From Parascedosporium putredinis (lineage: Eukaryota; Ascomycota; Sordariomycetes; Microascales; Microascaceae), in assembly GCA_949357655.1 (NCBI GenBank), contig CASHTG010000020.1, forward strand, positions 1,302,001-1,366,000: a stretch of 64,000 bases of DNA. Direction: 5' to 3'. Under the pieces are notes generated by a model that was not told the DNA's origin, made no database searches, and was given only the letters and a program-made list of their open reading frames with translations. This document shows positions 59,501 through 64,000 of the stretch, piece after piece (positions within the stretch are counted from its first letter, which is position 1; each line of letters opens with the position of its first letter). A program made the position numbers and the translations under genes.

Positions 59501-60427
59501 GCAAAAAAAACAGTAAAAGTTACAGAGCCGATTTCGCCTGTTTCTACTCCCCCGAACACTAATGTTCTATACGATGGCCCCGTGTAGCAGTCGCACACCA
59601 TCCGTTCCCTTCCCTCTCCGCGACCCCCTGCTATTCTGCATCTTTAATTTGCAAACCTCGGTCGGACTCTGCACGGCGACAATCTCTCTGCATACGGCGA
59701 GCAAAAGGAAGAAAAGGAAAAAAAGAGAGGGCGAGCAGTGCGTACCCCAACTGAATCCAGCACGAGTGGGGGTAAGTGTACGCCGGTGAGCAGGTAGAGT
59801 TGCTGCAGTCAACAACGCAGTTCATCACCGCGTGCCGAGATCCCGGCCGTCCAGGCTCCCCCTCTCTCTCTCTTCCTTCCCTTCCCTTCCCCCGCGCGCA
59901 CGCCCAAATTCTCCCCCTCATCGCCATTAGGCAAGGTAATGACGAGCCGCCGATTCCAATTTCACTACCGCGTGCCATCTGTCGTGCCAGGCACGCGCGG
60001 GGTACGGCGAGTGGGGTTTGATGTTCTTTGTGCACCTTGCCCAGCAGCTTCCCTCATGTGTTGCGTCCGGTGAATGTTAGGGAATGCCTACGCGCAGTGC
60101 AGAGGCTTTTGTCCTTTCGATTGATAATACAATGTCGGCCCTGCGCGTGTGGCGCTGGTCGTGGGCCCCCGGTCTTGGGCGTCGAATTTGTCCGCCTTGG
60201 CGGAGCTTCTGACCGGAAAACCCCTCCTTTGCCGTGTGTGATGAGAGTGGCCGTCACTCGGTACCGCCGGGGGTGTATGTAGGAGCTGCACTGGGCTGGT
60301 TGGAGATTTGTCCGCGTCCGGCGATGCAGAAACCCCCAATCCGTACCTAGCGTGGTTTTTCTTTTTTGGTGCTTGTGTTTCTTTAATCTACATGTACGCC
60401 ATGGTCTTACACTCGACACATGGCAGC
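56600..60427. other. Intergenic between divergent SBP56-like and oxalate decarboxylase genes
   Basis: No gene is supported over 3.8 kb. The short frames have arbitrary composition. The two flanking genes diverge, so the interval must carry both promoters. Confidence 0.5.
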
Positions 60428-60470
60428 TACGAAGTACTAATAAAGCATGCTCAAAAGTAACATATATATT
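60428..60470 (+). promoter_or_regulatory. Putative core promoter of the oxalate decarboxylase gene
   Basis: A TACGAAGTA motif (60428-60436) is followed 26 bp later by a TATATATA box (60462-60469), about 215 bp before the ATG. A pyrimidine-rich leader (60520-60610) follows, as is common in fungal promoters. Assigned by sequence and position only. Confidence 0.4.
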
Positions 60471-60680
60471 GGCACAGCAGCTGCACGACTTTTGAAGAGG
60501 GGAAGACCCTGTTTTACTTTTTGTTTTCTGTTTCCTCTTTTCCAGTTTGGTAGCTCCTCCTTTTCCACCTCCCTCCCTCCCTACTCACTCACACTCGTTG
60601 TGTCCTTCATTCTTTCCATTGGGTTTCTCGCGTCCGCATCCGCACTCTACGCTCTCTCCTCCTCTCCCTCGCTCGCAATC

Positions 60681-62391
60681 ATGGTGAGATTTATCAATAC
60701 CCTGCTTCTCGGCGCGGCCAGCGCCCTCGCCTTCCCCAACTCCCACCTCGTCGAGAGGGACGAGCCCCAAGCCCAATTCCAAGACGGCCAACCCATTGGC
60801 CACGGAAAGGAGCTCCTTTGGTTGGTACGAAAAACGTGTCTTCCTCACTATCCGTAAATACTGCACGCATTCTTTTGCGTTCACGGCAACTAACTTCCTA
60901 TATGCGCTTGTAGGCGGCACCAATGAGTACATTGACAAGCAGAACCCCGATAACTTGGGTCAGCAGGCGACGGATAGCGGTCTCGTGCCGAACCTGAAGT
61001 GGAGGTTTTCCGACTCCAAGAGCAGAAACTACCCCGGAGGATGGCTCCGCACCCAGGTCAAGCAGGATCTCCCGGAGAGCCACGACATCGCTGCTGCTCA
61101 ACAGCACTTGTCCAAGGGTGCCATCCGAGAGCCTCACTGGCACAAGAACGTAAGTCGCGTCCAACCATGTCACGCCTGAGAGCTAGTGGTTCCCTCCCCC
61201 TCTCTCGGACGGTTTGAAATGGTCAAAAAGGCCCCTGTTCAATATCTAATCCATTCTGGGTGTCATTTAGGCCGAATGGGGCTTTGTCTATGCCGGATCC
61301 GTCCTCATTTCCATCATTGACGAGGAGGGCGCCACCCAGCTCGAGACCCTCAACTACGGCGATATCTGGTACTTCCCCAAGGGTACCGCCCACACAGTCC
61401 AGGGTCTCGAGGACGAGAACGAGTTTCTCTTGGTGTTTGACAACGCCGACTTTGATTCCGCGGGGTAAGCACATGTCCTGACAGAGCTTTCTGCAACCAT
61501 CCCCTTTGTTTCTAAGCGCCCCGACCCCGAAAGTGAATATAAAGGACGCAACTGACATCTTCAACAGCAACACCTTCAACGTCGCCGACTGGCTCTCCCG
61601 CACGCCCAAGGACGTCCTCGCCCGCAACTTTGGCGTAGACGAGTCCGTGTTCGACGACATCCCCAAGACCACGCCCAACATCCTCAAGGGCACGCCCAGC
61701 ACCCGCAACGTGACCGCCGGCGCGGGCGGCTACGCCACCGGCGACCACTCGTACATCTACCGCACCCTCCAGCACGACCCGGAGCCCGTGCCCGGCAACG
61801 GCGGCACCTTTTACAAGATCGACTCGACCAACTTCCCCGTGAGCACCACGATCGCTGCTACCTTTGTCACTCTGAAGCCTGGTGGCCTCCGTGAGCTGCA
61901 CTGGCACCCCAACGTAAGTTTTGGTCGTTTCGATCATCAAGTTTTGGAAAATGGCTAACGATATGGGATCTAGGTCGAGGAGTGGCTGTACTTCCACTCG
62001 GGCGAAGCCCGCGCCACCGTTTTCACGGGCAACGGCAACTCGCGCACGTTTGACTTCCATGCTGGTGACACTGCTGTGTTCCCCGACAACTCTGGGTAAG
62101 CCGAGTCTATGCCTTCTTAGAATGAGAACAGAAGAGCAAAACAACGTTCTTTTTATATATATTGTTGCACAAGTGCTAATATTTCCCCCTTGCGTTAGTC
62201 ACTACATCGAGAACACCTCCGAGACCGAAGACCTTGTCTGGATCGAGATTTACAACTCGGACCGCGTCGTGGACATTGCTCTCGGCGAGTGGCTCGCCCT
62301 CACCCCCGCCGACATCGTCGCGCAGTCCCTCAACGTCCCCATTGAGTTCGTTGAGAAGCTTAAGCGCGAGAAGCAAGTGCTTGTCGCATAA
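60681..62391 (+). CDS. oxdC: Oxalate decarboxylase, secreted bicupin
   Basis: It converts oxalate to formate and CO2 with manganese, outside the cell. Six exons: 60681-60824, 60914-61149, 61271-61464, 61568-61913, 61974-62095 and 62199-62391, about 411 residues. The signal peptide is MVRFINTLLLGAASALA. Cupin 1 has EPHWHKNAEWGFVYAG and GTAHTVQG, giving the three-His-one-Glu metal site. Cupin 2 has ELHWHPNVEEWLYFHSGEA and GHYIEN. The glutamate in VWIEIYN aligns with the domain-II proton donor (E333 in the Bacillus enzyme). The domain-I lid, SENST in Bacillus, reads DSAGNT here and lacks its glutamate; the exon 3/4 junction falls exactly there. WLSRTPKDVLARNFGVDE and EWLALTPADIVAQSLNVP close the two domains. 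One base is missing near 60810, in GHGK-GAPLVGG; with it all six exons join in phase. Confidence 0.93.
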
Positions 62392-64000
62392 GAGGAACAA
62401 TTATCTTATCAGCCCTTCGGGTAGGGGATAGAGGAGGGCGCATTGCGTGCACGGTGGAAGAAGAAGTGAAGAAGCCAGCAGGAGGTTGTAGAGACCGTCT
62501 TTGTTTTTCTCTTCTTGCGCCCGCCAAGGGCCGCTGGGAGTGCGCACCCTTTGGCAAATATTTAGTCCTTACTTAAAAACGCTGTATACCATAATACTAA
62601 TCGAATTTTTTCAACAAGCTTGGTAAACAAGGTTTATTTTGTCAATAAACAAACAGAATGTGGGGTGACGCTGTTTTGCCGGTCCTCTCCTGAGAGAGGA
62701 ATTGAGTTAACTTTGAAGTGGTTAATTGCTCGCTAATATCAAGCGCATACAAACACAACTTTTTTCTTCTTCCTTTTATGGATGTTTGGAAACCTTGACT
62801 TGGGAATTGGGGCGCCGGTGACCGGAACTAGTCCGACGCCAGCCAGGCCGAGTTGTCCGGTCTTGGCAGCGCGGACGGAGGCGACGCCGGTCGGGGTTGG
62901 AAACCCAATGTCTGTGATTTTCTCGACCTCATTCAACATTGAGTAGACTCGACGCGAAAGCCCCAATTGGAACCCAACGCGGTCCCAATGCTTGAAAGGA
63001 TTTTGGAAGACAAAAGAAAAAGAAAAAAGAGCTACAAATAATTTCATCCCACTGGTGCTGCCAGTCGGACACCTCCTGGTTGCTAGGCGCAAACGCAAAG
63101 TGAGGGGAGGTGGGGTGAATTTGCGTGCTCTGCATGCGCATGAGGGCACATGCGGCGTGCAAAAAGACCATGGCGGGATGATGCGATTTCAATGATGCGA
63201 TTGTGGCATGCCTTGTCGAGTCGAGTGTGCTGGTCTCAAGTACTCGCTCTCACTGGCTGCATCGAGTCGCCACTGATTGCATTCGGAGAGCGGCCTCGGT
63301 GGCCCCGCCTTTGAAGCATCGGCGGACCGTGCATGGAAAAAGATGCTGTGGAACCAGAATCAATCGCTTGCTTATTCGACCTTGGCCCGTCGATGAGGGG
63401 AGAGATGGTGATACATAGAGACGGACCTGCGAGAAGAGGCCAATTGCCCGTCGAGGCACAAAGTGATGTTCCATTTGCTTTGTTGCCCCTGCTCTTGTCA
63501 CATCGTGGGCCATTATAATGTGTGCCAGTTAATTATGGCCGGAGCCACTGTTATCGCTTCCTTGCCTGCTCCCGTTCGCTTGCTTTAACGCTGGGACCTT
63601 CGCCCAAGGTTGAAGTAAGATTTGCTTGCCATTGGTGAAGTCACGATGACGTCAGTTCCCGGCACATTCCCTCCGCCCTCCCTTTCGCTTTGGGTGGGAA
63701 GGCTTCTCCTCTTTGGGGCCTAGTCAGGCACGTTTTCTTCTTTTGACACATCTGCAGTGTGCCCTTCCCATGTTGCATCGCCTAATGCGGACTCAAGAAT
63801 CGAAACATGAGTGACATTCCCAGTTTCCTTTGCCAATTCCCCTGTCTTCCTTCGCTTCGTCCAGAGCCGACCGAAGAGGGAAATGGAATGTATGGGTCCC
63901 GTATTATGTTTGAGGCGGGGAGGTTTTTGCCCCGGCCAGCACACGATGCGATGGGGAAATTTGGAAGGACCTGCCAGTTCGTGATGGTGCCGGATTTCTT
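62392..64000. other. 3' flank, no gene supported
   Basis: After the oxalate decarboxylase stop there is a 3' untranslated region with A/T-rich DNA (62560-62660). No credible coding region follows to the window end; the 136-codon minus frame at 62739-63149 shows no features. Confidence 0.5.

Noticed and set aside
1..64000. tRNA, rRNA and CRISPR elements
   Set aside because: I looked for B-box-like GGTTCGANTCC strings, rRNA-like conserved blocks and regularly spaced repeats, and found none. CRISPR is not expected in a fungal nuclear genome.

Overview
The window is nuclear DNA of a filamentous ascomycete (Pezizomycotina, probably a Sordariomycete). Introns are short (about 65-145 nt), with GTAAGT-type donors and CTAAC/CTGAC-like branch sites. 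Promoters are pyrimidine-rich, and the gene families are typical of these fungi. I recognise ten genes. Almost every one needs single-base corrections to stay in frame, mostly in short homopolymers, and this includes housekeeping genes such as VPS13 and the XMAP215/Stu2 homologue. With those corrections the exon lengths and intron phases add up exactly. I therefore read the breaks as consensus errors in the assembly, not gene death, and give gene models that span them.

Layout: 1-1593 (-) is the 5' part of an indoleamine 2,3-dioxygenase-like gene cut by the window edge. 1.6-8.17 kb has no gene I can support. 8171-14749 is an AT-richer accessory block bounded by ~400-bp inverted repeats flanked by TA dinucleotides. 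It contains a candidate cysteine-rich secreted protein (9300-9985), a decayed gene (10199-10736), a Tc1/mariner-type transposase relic (11395-11640, -), an unrecognised ORF (11691-12116, -) and a secreted GH12 glucanase (12272-13370). The core genome follows: a LITAF-type zinc-ribbon membrane protein (16801-17764), a Stu2/Alp14 microtubule polymerase (19035-21831) and the lipid-transfer protein VPS13 (23996-33807), all on +. A concentrative nucleoside transporter (34467-36554) and a WSC-like, Pro/Thr/Glu-repeat, GPI-anchored wall protein (40581-42756) lie on -. After an 11.8-kb stretch without a recognisable gene come a secreted selenium-binding-protein-56/methanethiol-oxidase-like protein (54566-56379, -) and a six-exon oxalate decarboxylase (60681-62391, +).

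Functionally the set splits in two. One part is conserved cell biology: microtubules, membrane-contact lipid transport, endosomal LITAF and nucleoside uptake. The other is outward-facing: GH12, the cysteine-rich candidate, the WSC wall protein, secreted SBP56 and bicupin oxalate decarboxylase. Two of the outward-facing genes sit inside the inverted-repeat block. That block is the most interesting structure here: it may be a large TIR-bounded element, or a pair of opposed insertions, carrying plant-interaction-type genes.
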